DNA of 64,000 nt from assembly GCF_900176485.1 (NCBI RefSeq), contig NZ_FWYD01000001.1, positions 434,001-498,000 on the forward strand. The letters are read 5' to 3'. Positions 1-9,622 of the stretch are shown piece by piece. The DNA is from Primorskyibacter flagellatus. Its GTDB lineage: Bacteria; Pseudomonadota; Alphaproteobacteria; Rhodobacterales; Rhodobacteraceae. Position 1 is the first letter of the stretch. The number at the start of each line of letters is the position of its first letter. The notes beneath the pieces were generated by a model. It was not told the origin of the DNA, ran no database searches, and saw nothing but the letters and a program-made list of their open reading frames with translations. The translations under genes and the position numbers were made by a program.

Positions 1-366
1 CATTCCGTCTTCCAGAGCGCGGCGCAGAGCGTCGTTGCTGTCTCGCAAAAGATCGTTGGCTTTGCGCAGGCGCTGCAAATCCCGGTCGATCTGTTCGGCA
101 GCGGCACGTTTGCTTTCAAGCTCTGCACGCAAGGCGTGGACTTCGCCCTGCTGTTTCTCGTGAATGGCACGCACGCGTTCTTCAAGCTTGGCATTTGCCT
201 GCCGCTCGTTTTCCAGCGCGTCTTGCAGCTTTGCCATATCTTCCGGGTCATGCGCCGTCGCGGCGGCGGGTTCAGCAGTCTGGGCTGCGTCAAGCGCCAC
301 GACCCCCTGCCCGATCCTGTCCAGCGCCGCAACGATCCGGCGTTCCAACTCTTGAATCTGCGTCAT
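1..366 (-). CDS. Small coiled-coil protein, C-terminus beyond the window edge
   Basis: The minus-strand frame is open from an ATG at 366 to the edge of the window, 122 codons without a stop. A GGAGG lies just upstream of the start. The product is rich in Glu, Lys, Arg, Gln, Ala and Leu, with heptad-like spacing from about residue 45 to 115, so a long coiled coil is likely. There is no signal peptide. It is divergent from transketolase. Genes of this type next to tkt in Rhodobacteraceae usually precede a ZapA-like division gene, which would lie off the left edge; that neighbour is inferred, not seen. No enzymatic motif is visible. The reading frame is well supported, the function unknown. Confidence 0.75.
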   Translation of the reverse strand, partial: MTQIQELERRIVAALDRIGQGVVALDAAQTAEPAAATAHDPEDMAKLQDALENERQANAKLEERVRAIHEKQQGEVHALRAELESKRAAAEQIDRDLQRLRKANDLLRDSNDALRRALEDGM

Positions 367-565
367 CGGCCTCAAACCTCCGTCTATCGCGGGGCTTGAC
401 TGGTTGGTCTGTTACGAATCAGCCGCGCCCCGTTGTTGCGTAACTTTAGCAACCAAAAAGCGCAATTGCGCCCCCTTATGTGTCAAGGTGTTACAGGCGG
501 TGCTTGAACTTCAATCCCGGACTGGTATGAGCAGGGCGACATTTCTCACGCAAGGGACAGACAAC
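367..565. promoter_or_regulatory. Divergent promoter region with palindromes upstream of tkt
   Basis: This is the intergenic space between the divergent coiled-coil gene and tkt. It holds a perfect 12-bp palindrome GCGCAATTGCGC at 460-471 and an imperfect repeat, GTTGC near 434 paired with GCAAC near 448. A TTGACT near 398 could be a -35 element, but I see no good -10 partner. A regulatory role is inferred from position and symmetry. Confidence 0.35.
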
Positions 566-2581
566 GTGGATATCCAGGCTCTCCGCTCCACCAACCCCGA
601 TCATTGGATGCGCGCAGCCGCGATCCGCGCCCTGACGCTGGACGCCGTGACCGCCGCCAATTCCGGCCATTCGGGAATGCCGATGGGCATGGCCGATGTG
701 GCGACTGTGCTATATGAAAAACACCTGAAATTTGACGCCGCAGATCCGACATGGCCGGACCGCGACCGGTTTATCCTGTCCGCCGGCCACGGCTCTATGC
801 TGCTTTATTCGTTGCTGTACCTCACGGGTGACGCCGAAATCACGCTGGATCAGATCAAGAACTTCCGCCAGTTGGGTGCCAAGACAGCCGGGCATCCGGA
901 AAACTTCCTTGCCAAGGGGATCGAGACCACCACCGGGCCGCTGGGTCAGGGCATTGCCAATTCCGTCGGTTTCGCCATTGCCGAGGAATCCTTGCGCGCG
1001 CGGTTCGGCAAGAAGGTCGTCGATCACTACACCTATGTCATTGCAGGTGACGGTTGCCTGATGGAAGGCATCAGCCACGAGGCCATCGGCCTTGCCGGGC
1101 GTCAGCAACTGTCGCGGCTTGTGGTGTTCTGGGACAACAACAACATCACCATCGACGGCAAGGTGGAACTGTCCGACCGCACCGATCAGGTTGCGCGCTT
1201 TGAAGCCGCAGGTTGGCATGTGCAGGAAATCGACGGCCACGATCCGCAAGCGATCGACGCCGCGATCACGGCCGCCAAGAAGGCCGACGCGCCCTCGATG
1301 ATTGCCTGCAAAACCCATATCGCCCTGGGCCACGCGGCGCAGGACACCTCCAAGGGGCATGGCGCGCTGACCGACGCGGATCAGATGGCCGCCGCAAAAG
1401 AGGCCTATGGCTGGACCACCGGCCCGTTCGAGGTGCCCGCCGACATCAAGACGCAGTGGGAAGAGATCGGCAGCCGTGGTGCCGCCGACCGCGCAGAGTG
1501 GCAAAGCCGCTTCGACGCCCTGTCGGAACAGCGCCGCAACGAGTTCACGCGCACGATGACCGGTGCCGCGCCCAAGCGTCTTTCCGCCACGATCAAGGCG
1601 CTGAAGAAGCAGAATTCCGAAGCCGCCCCCAAGGTCGCGACGCGCAAATCCTCGGAAATGGTTCTGGAAGTGGTCAATCCGCTCATGCCAGAAACCATCG
1701 GTGGCTCTGCCGACCTGACGGGATCGAACAACACCAATGCGGGCGATCTGGGCGTGTTCGACGTGGATAACCGCAAGGGCCGCTACATTTATTTCGGCAT
1801 CCGCGAACACGGCATGGCCTCGGCGATGAACGGCATGGCGCTGCATGGCGGCATCCGACCCTATGGCGGCACGTTCATGTGCTTCACCGACTATGCCCGC
1901 CCCGCGATGCGTCTGGCGGCACTAATGCAGGTGCCGTCGGTCTTCGTGATGACGCATGACAGCATCGGTCTGGGCGAAGACGGCCCGACCCACCAACCGG
2001 TCGAGCATCTCGCGATCAGCCGGTCGACGCCCAACACCTATGTCTTCCGCCCCGCCGACACGATTGAAACGGCAGAAGCCTGGGAAATCGCGCTGACCTC
2101 CAACAGCACGCCGTCTGTTCTGGCGCTGTCGCGTCAGGGTCTGCCGACCGTGCGCACTGAACACAAGAACGCCAACCTGACCGCCAAGGGCGGCTATGTG
2201 CTGGCCGATGCGGAAGGCAAGCGTCAGGTGATCCTGATCGCCACCGGCTCTGAGGTGTCTGTTGCCATGGCCGCGCGCGAGGCATTGCAGGCCGAAGGTA
2301 TCGGCGTCCGTGTCGTCTCCATGCCTTGCATGGAACTGTTTGCCGCACAGGATGATGCCTATCGCAAGCGCGTGTTGCCCGGAGGCCCGATCCGGATCGC
2401 CATCGAGGCGGGCGTGCGGCAAGGCTGGGACCGTTGGCTGCTGGGCGAACGTGGTCGCGAGGCCAAGGCCGGCTTCATCGGCATGAACAGCTTCGGTGCC
2501 TCCGCCCCTGCGGAAGAGCTGTACGAGCATTTCGGCATCACGTCTGAAGCGACGGTAGAACTGGCAAAATCGCTGCTTTGA
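566..2581 (+). CDS. tkt: Transketolase
   Basis: Thiamine-diphosphate enzyme of the non-oxidative pentose phosphate pathway; it moves two-carbon ketol units between sugar phosphates in the cytosol. The product is 671 residues with a GTG start, close to the usual 660-670. The ThDP motif GDGCLMEG followed by NNN, the N-terminal SGHSGMPMG segment, the central pyrimidine-binding domain (GIREHGMA) and the C-terminal domain are all in order. I chose the GTG because AGGGA lies about ten bases upstream and because the protein then begins at the family's usual point; in-frame ATGs at 404 and 527 would add residues unlike the family and have poorer ribosome-binding sites. A strong terminator follows. 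It stands alone rather than in a cbb or gap operon. Confidence 0.95.
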   Translation: MDIQALRSTNPDHWMRAAAIRALTLDAVTAANSGHSGMPMGMADVATVLYEKHLKFDAADPTWPDRDRFILSAGHGSMLLYSLLYLTGDAEITLDQIKNFRQLGAKTAGHPENFLAKGIETTTGPLGQGIANSVGFAIAEESLRARFGKKVVDHYTYVIAGDGCLMEGISHEAIGLAGRQQLSRLVVFWDNNNITIDGKVELSDRTDQVARFEAAGWHVQEIDGHDPQAIDAAITAAKKADAPSMIACKTHIALGHAAQDTSKGHGALTDADQMAAAKEAYGWTTGPFEVPADIKTQWEEIGSRGAADRAEWQSRFDALSEQRRNEFTRTMTGAAPKRLSATIKALKKQNSEAAPKVATRKSSEMVLEVVNPLMPETIGGSADLTGSNNTNAGDLGVFDVDNRKGRYIYFGIREHGMASAMNGMALHGGIRPYGGTFMCFTDYARPAMRLAALMQVPSVFVMTHDSIGLGEDGPTHQPVEHLAISRSTPNTYVFRPADTIETAEAWEIALTSNSTPSVLALSRQGLPTVRTEHKNANLTAKGGYVLADAEGKRQVILIATGSEVSVAMAAREALQAEGIGVRVVSMPCMELFAAQDDAYRKRVLPGGPIRIAIEAGVRQGWDRWLLGERGREAKAGFIGMNSFGASAPAEELYEHFGITSEATVELAKSLL

Positions 2582-2607
2582 TCCGCCGTTGAGCGAGAAA
2601 ACGTCGA

Positions 2608-2635
2608 AAGGGAGCCATTTATGGCTCCCTTTTTT
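2608..2635 (+). terminator. Rho-independent terminator of tkt
   Basis: AGGGAGCCAT at 2609-2618 and ATGGCTCCCT at 2621-2630 form a perfect inverted repeat, followed by a run of T to 2635. It lies 28 bases after the tkt stop. Confidence 0.92.
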
Positions 2636-2914
2636 GTGCCGCGCGCCAGGCCTTGCGCGCAATCATCACAACGGTCGTCATTCACTCGACCCCGCCAAGC
2701 GTTACCGACTTCTCTGGATCCGGTTCGGGTAGCTCAAACTATATTGTGTCGAATTTCGCAACGATAGGTAGCGCTTCAAACGCTATTTCCTCGGTGCCTT
2801 TGCCGGCGCTATTGCGCCTCGGAATACCGGCTTCAGGCGACGACAAGAGCCGTCTTTTGATCTGCAAAGATACATTGTTCGCGGTAGCACCGCGCAAGTT
2901 GCAATGAGCAGTCG
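2636..2914. other. Intergenic region between convergent tkt and hyuB, no gene seen
   Basis: An open frame at 2653-2907 has no ribosome-binding site and a composition unlike the coding neighbours, so I do not call it. A short inverted repeat, TAGCG at 2769-2773 and CGCTA at 2781-2785, lacks a T-run and is not a convincing terminator for hyuB. I see nothing else. Confidence 0.4.
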
Positions 2915-4603
2915 TCAGGGGGATGGTTTGCCATAGACACGTTGCGCAGCCTCGGTCGTGATCCGCCCCAGCCGGACATCCTCAGCCACCGATGCCGGGT
3001 CGCGTTCGGCAGGCGGGCCATAACCGCCGCCGCCGGGGGTGCGGACGCGCACACGGTCGCCTGCCGACAGTGCAATATCCTGCGCCTTGGACAGATGTTC
3101 GGGGACGAAAGATTTTCCGCCCTGTGTCACCTCCACCCGGTTGACGCCGCCATCTTCGCCGCCCAATGCGCCTTGCGGACCAGTGCGGCCGTGATCCATC
3201 ACGAAACTCGCCCGCGCCGTGCCTTTCAGCACCTCGACCTCGTAATCCAGGCCAAACCCACCGCGATGTTTTCCCGCCCCGGCAGAGCCTTCATGCAGCG
3301 CGTAGCGATGATAGAGTACCGGGAATTGCTGCTCCATGATCTCGACCGGCGGCGCTTTGGAGATACCGATGGTCGAACACCCGTTCGAGATGCCATCCCC
3401 CCCCGCATAACCGCCATAGCCGCCGCCCGAGATCTGGTACATCACATAGGAGCGCCCCTCTTCCGGCACTTCGCCGCCAAGCGCGAAATTGCCCGAGGAC
3501 CCGGCGGGCGAGGCCGTCACCAGATCCGGCAGCGGGCCGACCAATGCGGCAAACACCGCCTCGGCGATGCGTTGGCTGACCTCGGCGGCGCAGCCCGAAA
3601 CCGGGCGCGGATAGCGCGCGTCAAGGAACGTGCCTTCGGGACTGAGGATGTTCAGCGGCTCGAACGCGCCCGCGCTGATCGGCACATCGGGAAAGATGTG
3701 CCGCATGGCGAGGTAGACAGAGCTGTGCGTCGTCGCCAAAACCGAATTCATCGGTCCGGCGCAGGGCGCGGAAGACCCCGTGAAATCAAATGTCAGCCCA
3801 TCGCCAGCCGCCGTGATCGCCAGCCGGATCTCCAGCGGTTCGTTCACCACGCCGTCGCTGTCGATAAAGGCGCTTGCGCGGTAGGTGCCGGGCGGGATCT
3901 GCGCGATATGCGCGCGCATCTGCCGGGCGGCGCGGGCACGCAGTTCGGCGATGGCTTCGCGTACCGTGTCGTCGCCGTAGCGGTCCAGCAGTCGGGTCAG
4001 CCGGGATTGCCCGACATACAGCGCCGCCGCCTGCGCCTTGACATCGCCGATACGCTGATCGGCAACGCGGATGTTGGAGCAGATAATGGCGTAAATCTCG
4101 GGATCCAGCTTGCCCTGCTTGAAAAGACGGACGGGCGGCAGCCGCAGCCCTTCCTGTTCGACCGCTGTGGCTGAAGCCGAGAACCCGCCCGGTACCGCGC
4201 CGCCGGTATCAGGCCAGTGGCCGGTATTGCTGAGCCAACAGAAAATTTTGCCATCCCGCCAGACCGGCATGGCAAAGCGGACATCCATCAGATGCGTGCC
4301 GCCAAGATAGGGATCGTTGACGATATAGATGTCACCCGGTTCGGGCGCGATCACGCTGCCTGCCGCGATCATCTTAATGATCTGTGCGGTCGAGAATTGC
4401 ATCACCCCGACAAAGACCGGCAGGCCCATGCTGCCCTGTGCGATCAGGCTGCCATCCTCAGCCGAGTAGATCCCGTCGGAACGGTCATTCGCCTCGGCAA
4501 TCACCGGCGAGAAGGCCGCGCGCGAAAAGCTGAGATCCATCTCGTCGCAGACCTGTTGCAGGCCGGATTGGATGACGGTGAGGGTAATGGGATCGAGGGT
4601 CAT
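2915..4603 (-). CDS. hyuB: Hydantoinase B/oxoprolinase family subunit
   Basis: Partner subunit of the ATP-dependent hydantoinase/5-oxoprolinase family, which opens cyclic amides (lactams, hydantoins, 5-oxoproline) with ATP hydrolysis. The product has 562 residues and begins MTLDPITLTVIQ, the typical family start. It has the NDPYLGGTHL segment near residue 105, the family C-terminal GGGYGPP segment and no signal peptide. The start at 4603 is supported by AGAGG upstream; a longer frame to 4681 lacks family character. It lies about 170 bases after hyuA, with a short interspersed repeat between. In this locus its likely substrate is a ring-hydroxylated or reduced heterocycle rather than 5-oxoproline; that is inferred from the neighbours. 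Confidence 0.88.
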   Translation of the reverse strand: MTLDPITLTVIQSGLQQVCDEMDLSFSRAAFSPVIAEANDRSDGIYSAEDGSLIAQGSMGLPVFVGVMQFSTAQIIKMIAAGSVIAPEPGDIYIVNDPYLGGTHLMDVRFAMPVWRDGKIFCWLSNTGHWPDTGGAVPGGFSASATAVEQEGLRLPPVRLFKQGKLDPEIYAIICSNIRVADQRIGDVKAQAAALYVGQSRLTRLLDRYGDDTVREAIAELRARAARQMRAHIAQIPPGTYRASAFIDSDGVVNEPLEIRLAITAAGDGLTFDFTGSSAPCAGPMNSVLATTHSSVYLAMRHIFPDVPISAGAFEPLNILSPEGTFLDARYPRPVSGCAAEVSQRIAEAVFAALVGPLPDLVTASPAGSSGNFALGGEVPEEGRSYVMYQISGGGYGGYAGGDGISNGCSTIGISKAPPVEIMEQQFPVLYHRYALHEGSAGAGKHRGGFGLDYEVEVLKGTARASFVMDHGRTGPQGALGGEDGGVNRVEVTQGGKSFVPEHLSKAQDIALSAGDRVRVRTPGGGGYGPPAERDPASVAEDVRLGRITTEAAQRVYGKPSP

Positions 4604-4638
4604 TGCATTGCCTCTGACTGCGGCGCGACGGGATGGTT

Positions 4639-4676
4639 CGGGAGCCTCCGGCGGGAGTATTTTGACCGAGAAGAAG
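4639..4676. repeat. Short interspersed Rhodobacteraceae-type intergenic repeat
   Basis: The stretch contains GCCTCCGGCGGGAGTATTTT (4644-4663) and then an AGAAGAAG tail. I recognise this as a pattern scattered between genes in Rhodobacteraceae genomes, usually as (C/G)GGGAGTATTT plus AAGATGAAG or AAGAAG. Only one copy is visible in this window. It sits between hyuA and hyuB and may mark the 3' end or processing of the hyuA message. Recognition comes from memory of such genomes, not from a search. Confidence 0.5.
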
Positions 4677-4775
4677 CGCAAGAGTCGGGTATGCCGATGT
4701 CTGGTCCAGTTGCTTGGGAAAGCATTGGAGGGACGGCACGGGCAAGACGTTCTTTGCCAGGATGTATGCGCCGGG

Positions 4776-6839
4776 TCATCTCTGTGCCGCCACGGTCACG
4801 ATCAGATTGCCGTCCGCGTCCTGAACGGCGCGGTCTCCGGGTTCCAGCACCAACGTGCAGTCCATCTGCTCGACAATCGCCGGACCGGTCAGGCTTGCCT
4901 GCGCTGGCAGGTGGTCGCGCCAGAAGATGGGCGTGTCGATCCAGTCATCGAACCAGACGGGCCGGGTGCCGGTTTGCGCCTCGGCGAGGGTATTCCTGCG
5001 GCCACCGGCGTCGATCAGCAGCGACAGGTCCACTTCGGGCCGACGCCCGATCACCGAGGTGTTGACGTTCACTAGGGCCGCGCGGATCTCTGGCAATGTG
5101 ACCTGAAATCGTTTGAAATAGGCATCTTCGAAGCGTGTCTGGAGATCGTCGCGGGTCGGGGCCGGGCCGGGCAGCGGCACCCGCAAAAGGTGGGTCTGGC
5201 CGATGAAGCGCATATCGACCGAGTGAATGACGCGCAGTTCTGCAATCTCCACCTTTTCCCTGCCTATCGCGTCGCGCCCCTCTTGTATCTGGTGGGTAAA
5301 GGCCTGATGGACCGCGGCCATGTCACACACATCGAGTGGCGCGTTGATCGTCTGAACGTAGTCGTGGCGCAGGTCCGCAACGATACATCCCAGCGCGTTG
5401 GTGATACCGGGACGCGCGGGCACCAGCACGCGGGGCACGCCCAGTTCCCGCGCAATCGCACAGGCATGCAACGGCCCTGCCCCGCCAAAGGCGAAGAGCG
5501 CGAAATCGCGGGGGTCCTCGCCCAGCGAGATAGACACCATGCGCACCGCATCGGCCATCTTGGCATTGGCCACCCGCAAGACGGCTGCGGCGGCGTTTTG
5601 TGCATCCAGCCCCAGCGGCTCGCCCAGCTTGGCGGCAAAAGCGTCGCGGATCGCGGTGATGGAAATGTCGCCGGAAATGCTGTTGAGTTTGCCGGGATCC
5701 ATCCGGCCCAGCACCATATTGGCGTCCGAGATCGTCGGCTCCGTGCCGCCCTTGCCATAGCAGATCGGTCCCGGCGTGCTGCCCGCGCTGTCGGGACCGA
5801 CCTGTAGCAAGCCCGCGGCATTGACCCGCGCGATGGAGCCGCCCCCTGCCCCCACGGTGCGCACATCGACCATCGGCACATGGATGGGCATGGCGTATTC
5901 GACCTCGATCTCGTGGCTGACGGCGGGATCGGCGCCACGGATCATCGCGACGTCGGTCGAGGTGCCGCCCATATCGTAGGTCAACAGATCCGCAATGCCC
6001 GCGCGGCGGCCGGTAAACGCCGCCGCCATCACGCCCGAAGCCGGGCCTGACATGACGGTCTTGGCCGCCTCTTCGGCCACGATGCGGGCCGAGACCATGC
6101 CGCCATTGCCGGTCATCACCAGCAGATCTCGTGCGTAGCCGCGCGCCGCCAGCCGGTCGGCCAGACGTTCGACATAACGGCGCAGCAATGGCTGGACCGA
6201 GGCATTGACGGCCGCCGTCACGCCGCGTTCGTATTCGCGGCTTTCCGACAGCAGCGCGTGGCCAAGCGTCAAGTTGACCTCCGGCCAGACTTCGCGCGCG
6301 ATCTGGCCTGCGCGCAATTCATGCGCGGGGTTGGCGTAGGCATGCAGGAAATGGATCACCAGCGACTCGCAGCCTTCGTTCCGCAACTGGCGCAGGGCGG
6401 CGCGCAGGGCGTGTTCGTCCAGGGCGCGATATTCCGAGCCATCGGCCAGCATACGCTCCGGTATTTCCAGCCGCAGATCGCGCGGGATCAGCGGGCGAAA
6501 CTGCCCCGACATGCCGTATGCCTGCGGACGGGTGCGACGGCCCAGTTCCAGCACATCGCGGAACCCCATCGTGGTGATCAGGCCGGTCTTGCACAGCCGC
6601 CGTTCCAGCACGGCGTTGGTGGTGGTCGTCGTGCCATGCACGATCAGGTCAAGCGCCGCCGCATCGACCGAGGCCGCGTCGAGCGCGGCCAGCACCCCAT
6701 CGGCCTGATTGTCCTGGGTGGTCGGTACCTTGGCAAGCCGCACCTGCCGGGCCGCGCTGTCGTAATGCAGCAGGTCGGTGAAGGTCCCGCCCACGTCGAT
6801 GCCAGCAAAGCGGCCGCCAAGCCTGTTGGTCCCCGTCAT
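4776..6839 (-). CDS. hyuA: Hydantoinase A/oxoprolinase family ATPase subunit
   Basis: ATP-binding subunit of an ATP-dependent lactam hydrolase, acting with HyuB in the cytosol. The product has 687 residues, full length for the stand-alone A subunit. The actin-like nucleotide site shows GIDVGGTFTD near residue 13, HGTTTTTNAVLERR near 68-81, TYDMGGTSTDVAM near 285 and AFGGAGPLHA in the C-terminal half. The start has AGGGCAG upstream. It is read after the molybdenum hydroxylase large subunit with a 56-base gap, so a single leftward operon is likely. The family covers N-methylhydantoin, 5-oxoproline, acetophenone and acetone carboxylase relatives, so the substrate cannot be read from sequence. 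The locus suggests opening of an oxidised N-heterocycle. Confidence 0.88.
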   Translation of the reverse strand: MTGTNRLGGRFAGIDVGGTFTDLLHYDSAARQVRLAKVPTTQDNQADGVLAALDAASVDAAALDLIVHGTTTTTNAVLERRLCKTGLITTMGFRDVLELGRRTRPQAYGMSGQFRPLIPRDLRLEIPERMLADGSEYRALDEHALRAALRQLRNEGCESLVIHFLHAYANPAHELRAGQIAREVWPEVNLTLGHALLSESREYERGVTAAVNASVQPLLRRYVERLADRLAARGYARDLLVMTGNGGMVSARIVAEEAAKTVMSGPASGVMAAAFTGRRAGIADLLTYDMGGTSTDVAMIRGADPAVSHEIEVEYAMPIHVPMVDVRTVGAGGGSIARVNAAGLLQVGPDSAGSTPGPICYGKGGTEPTISDANMVLGRMDPGKLNSISGDISITAIRDAFAAKLGEPLGLDAQNAAAAVLRVANAKMADAVRMVSISLGEDPRDFALFAFGGAGPLHACAIARELGVPRVLVPARPGITNALGCIVADLRHDYVQTINAPLDVCDMAAVHQAFTHQIQEGRDAIGREKVEIAELRVIHSVDMRFIGQTHLLRVPLPGPAPTRDDLQTRFEDAYFKRFQVTLPEIRAALVNVNTSVIGRRPEVDLSLLIDAGGRRNTLAEAQTGTRPVWFDDWIDTPIFWRDHLPAQASLTGPAIVEQMDCTLVLEPGDRAVQDADGNLIVTVAAQR

Positions 6840-6895
6840 TCAAACTGCCCTGTCATAAATCGGTGAAATGCCCCGTGCCATTGCGGTGAAACTGC

Positions 6896-9622
6896 TCAAC
6901 GGCCCGCTCCGCCGGTCTGCGCCAGGATCGCCGCGCGCACCCTGTCGGGTGTGGCGGGCAGATGATGAAGGCGCGCGCCGCAAGCATGGGTGATGGCGTT
7001 CAGGATCGCCGGTGCGGTGGGGATCAGACAATGCTCGCCCAGCCCTTTCGCACCATAGGGGCCGTGGGGGTCGCCTTGCTCGATCAGGATCGAGGTGATC
7101 GGCGGGACATCCCCGATTGTCGGGATCAGGTAGTCGTGCAGATTTTCAGTGCGGCCGGGCAGGAATTCCTCCATCAGCGCAAGCCCGATGCCCTGCGCGA
7201 TACCGCCTTCGATCTGCCCTTGGGCAAGCGCGGGGTTGATCGCGCGCCCCACATCATGCGCCGCGATGATCCGCACCAGTTTGACGGTGCCCAGTTCGCA
7301 ATCAACCTCGACCTCGGCCATCTGCGCGGCGCTGCCGAACACGGCGTAGGGTGCGCCCTGCCCGTTGGCATCCAGCGGGGTTGTGGGCGGATCATAGCTT
7401 TCGGTGGCCTCAAGCGCGTATCCCTCCACCCGTGGCAGAGCCACCCTGTGCGTCGTGCCGTTTTCGGCCAGTTCCAGCGCGCCATCGGCCAGATGGATCG
7501 TGGCACCCTCACCCACATTGCCCAGCCGAAGGATTTGCGTGCGCAAGGCCTCGCCGCACAGTTTCGCGGCGTTGCCGGTGATAAAGGTCTGGCGGCTGGC
7601 AGAGGTCTTGCCCGCATCGGGTGTCAGGTCGGTATCCGCGCCCAGCAGAGTGACGGCCCCCAGCGGCACGCCCAGGGCTTCGGCAAAGATCTGCGCGATC
7701 ACGGTGTTTGACCCCTGGCCGATATCCACCGCCCCCTGATGCAGACGCAAGTCTCCGGCAGAGGTGATGCCCGCACGGATGGTCGACGGGTTCGACATCG
7801 AGGTATTGCCGCAGCCATACCACCCGCCTGCAATGCCAACGCCGCAGCGCCGACGACGCGTGCCGCCCGCATTGCAGGCCGCAATCTCGCGCAGGACGCG
7901 CTGCCAATGCGGGCGCAGCGCATCGAAACAGGCGTCGATGGCCATGCCTGTATCGAATACCTGTCCGGTAACTGTCGGATCGCCATTGCGCAGGCAGTTC
8001 AGGGCGCGAAACTCCAGCCGGTCCATGCCCAGCTTCTCGGCCAGGCGGTCATAAAGCTGTTCCTGCGCGACGGCCGATTGCGGCACGCCAAAGCCACGAA
8101 ACGCCCCTGCCGGGGCGGTGTTGGTGTGGATGCCGGTGCTGTTGGCCTCGTAATTCGGCGTCAGATAAGGGCCCGACGCATGGATCGGCACGCGGTTGGC
8201 GACGGTGGGGCCCCAACTGGCATAGGCACCGGTGTTGAACGTGCCGTCAAAACGTGCCCCTGTCAGTCGTCCATTAGCATCGGCACCGATCTCCATCCGG
8301 ATCTGCGACGGGTGGCGCTTTGTCGTGCTGGCGATGCTCTCGGCGCGGGTATAGGTGATGCGGACAGGGCGGCGCAGCAGCCATGCGGCAAGCGCCACGA
8401 ACGGCTGCGCGGACAGGTCGAGTTTCGAGCCAAAACCGCCTCCGGTTGCCGTTGGCAGAATGCGCACGGAGTCTGGCGCGATACCAAGGATGCGCGCCAG
8501 CCCGTCGCGGTTCATAAAGGGCGCCTGCGTACAGCATTGCACCTCTATCCGGTCACCGACGCGGCGGACGGTGGCGGCCTCGGGTTCAATATATCCATGC
8601 TCGATAAACCCGGTGGAAAAGTCACCCGACACCACATGCGCCGCATACTTTAGCGCCGCTGCGGCGTCCCCGCGCGCAACGTAGCCGCGACACATCACGT
8701 TATCCGCGCGGTCGGAATGCAGCAGTACCGCTTGCTGCGCGTCGTCCGGCGTCAGGGTTGCGGGCAGCTCTTCCCAAGTGACCGGAAAATCCGGCAAGTT
8801 CTCTACAATATCGGCGTGGCCAATGACGGCGGCGATGGCCTCTCCCTTGAAGCGAGTCGTGTCAATGGCGAAGACCGGCTGATCCTCGAAACCGGGGATC
8901 ACGCCAAAGCGGTTTTCGCCCGGCACATCCCGCGCGGTCAGGATCAGGTCCAGACCATTGGCATCGCGGAACTGGTCCAGATCGCCAAACTGAAAAGACG
9001 CCCGGTGAAAGGGCGACCGGATCACCCGCAGTGTCAGCGCATCCTCCGGTGCCACGTCATCGCCAAACCGTTCGGTCCCCGACACTTTTGCCCAGCCATC
9101 CAGCCGCTCGACAGAGGCACCTACGCCGCCTTCGGTCTCGGGCGCACCGTCGCCCACGTCCAGCACCGCCGCTATGATGCTGCGATAGCCGGTGCACCGA
9201 CACAACACGCCGCCGAGCGCATCCGAGACGGACGCCTCTGTCAGCACCGCACCGGAGCGCAGGAACGCCACCGCCGCGACCATCATGCCGGGGGTACAAA
9301 TTCCGCATTGCGCGGCGTGGTGGCGCTGAAACGCCCGCGCCAGCCGCGCTGCCAGCGGATCATTGGCGACCAGCCCGGCCTGTGTGTCGATCCGGCGACC
9401 GTCTGCCTGACCGGCCGCGACAAGACAGGCGCAGACAGGCGCACCGTCCAGCAGCACCGTGCAGGCCCCGCAATCGCCCGCGTTGCATCCAACCTTGACG
9501 TCGCGCGCCCCGGCCTGCTCGCGCAACACCTGCGACAGACGCGCGGTGGGTGCGGCCTGCACATGGATCGCGGTCCCGTTGAGGGTAAAGCCGATCCGGC
9601 CTTCCAGGTCGTCAAGCGACAT
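6896..9622 (-). CDS. Xanthine dehydrogenase-family molybdenum hydroxylase, fused 2Fe-2S and molybdopterin subunits
   Basis: One 908-residue chain joins the small iron-sulfur subunit (about residues 8-165) to the molybdopterin subunit (about 170-908), normally two proteins. Ferredoxin-type cluster ligands are C46, C51, C54 and C66; the second cluster has C106, C109, C141 and C143. The Mo domain shows GGGFGSK, GAFRGFG, DIGQGSNT and, near the end, GLGEH with the conserved catalytic Glu. Such enzymes insert water-derived oxygen next to a ring nitrogen in purines, nicotinate or other heteroaromatics. GGAGG precedes the start. The start overlaps the end of the FAD-subunit gene by 11 bases. Together they would make a two-gene hydroxylase. 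The substrate is unknown; nicotinate-like or other N-heterocycles fit the neighbours. Confidence 0.9.
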   Translation of the reverse strand: MSLDDLEGRIGFTLNGTAIHVQAAPTARLSQVLREQAGARDVKVGCNAGDCGACTVLLDGAPVCACLVAAGQADGRRIDTQAGLVANDPLAARLARAFQRHHAAQCGICTPGMMVAAVAFLRSGAVLTEASVSDALGGVLCRCTGYRSIIAAVLDVGDGAPETEGGVGASVERLDGWAKVSGTERFGDDVAPEDALTLRVIRSPFHRASFQFGDLDQFRDANGLDLILTARDVPGENRFGVIPGFEDQPVFAIDTTRFKGEAIAAVIGHADIVENLPDFPVTWEELPATLTPDDAQQAVLLHSDRADNVMCRGYVARGDAAAALKYAAHVVSGDFSTGFIEHGYIEPEAATVRRVGDRIEVQCCTQAPFMNRDGLARILGIAPDSVRILPTATGGGFGSKLDLSAQPFVALAAWLLRRPVRITYTRAESIASTTKRHPSQIRMEIGADANGRLTGARFDGTFNTGAYASWGPTVANRVPIHASGPYLTPNYEANSTGIHTNTAPAGAFRGFGVPQSAVAQEQLYDRLAEKLGMDRLEFRALNCLRNGDPTVTGQVFDTGMAIDACFDALRPHWQRVLREIAACNAGGTRRRRCGVGIAGGWYGCGNTSMSNPSTIRAGITSAGDLRLHQGAVDIGQGSNTVIAQIFAEALGVPLGAVTLLGADTDLTPDAGKTSASRQTFITGNAAKLCGEALRTQILRLGNVGEGATIHLADGALELAENGTTHRVALPRVEGYALEATESYDPPTTPLDANGQGAPYAVFGSAAQMAEVEVDCELGTVKLVRIIAAHDVGRAINPALAQGQIEGGIAQGIGLALMEEFLPGRTENLHDYLIPTIGDVPPITSILIEQGDPHGPYGAKGLGEHCLIPTAPAILNAITHACGARLHHLPATPDRVRAAILAQTGGAGR

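Noticed and set aside
710-1846. 378-codon open frame antisense to tkt
   Set aside because: It lies wholly within transketolase, has no ribosome-binding site, and its translation is rich in His, Gly and Arg as expected of a shadow frame in GC-rich DNA.
2653-2907. Open frame of 84 codons after the tkt terminator
   Set aside because: No ribosome-binding site, Ser-rich composition, not recognisable, and it ends just before the hyuB stop on the other strand.
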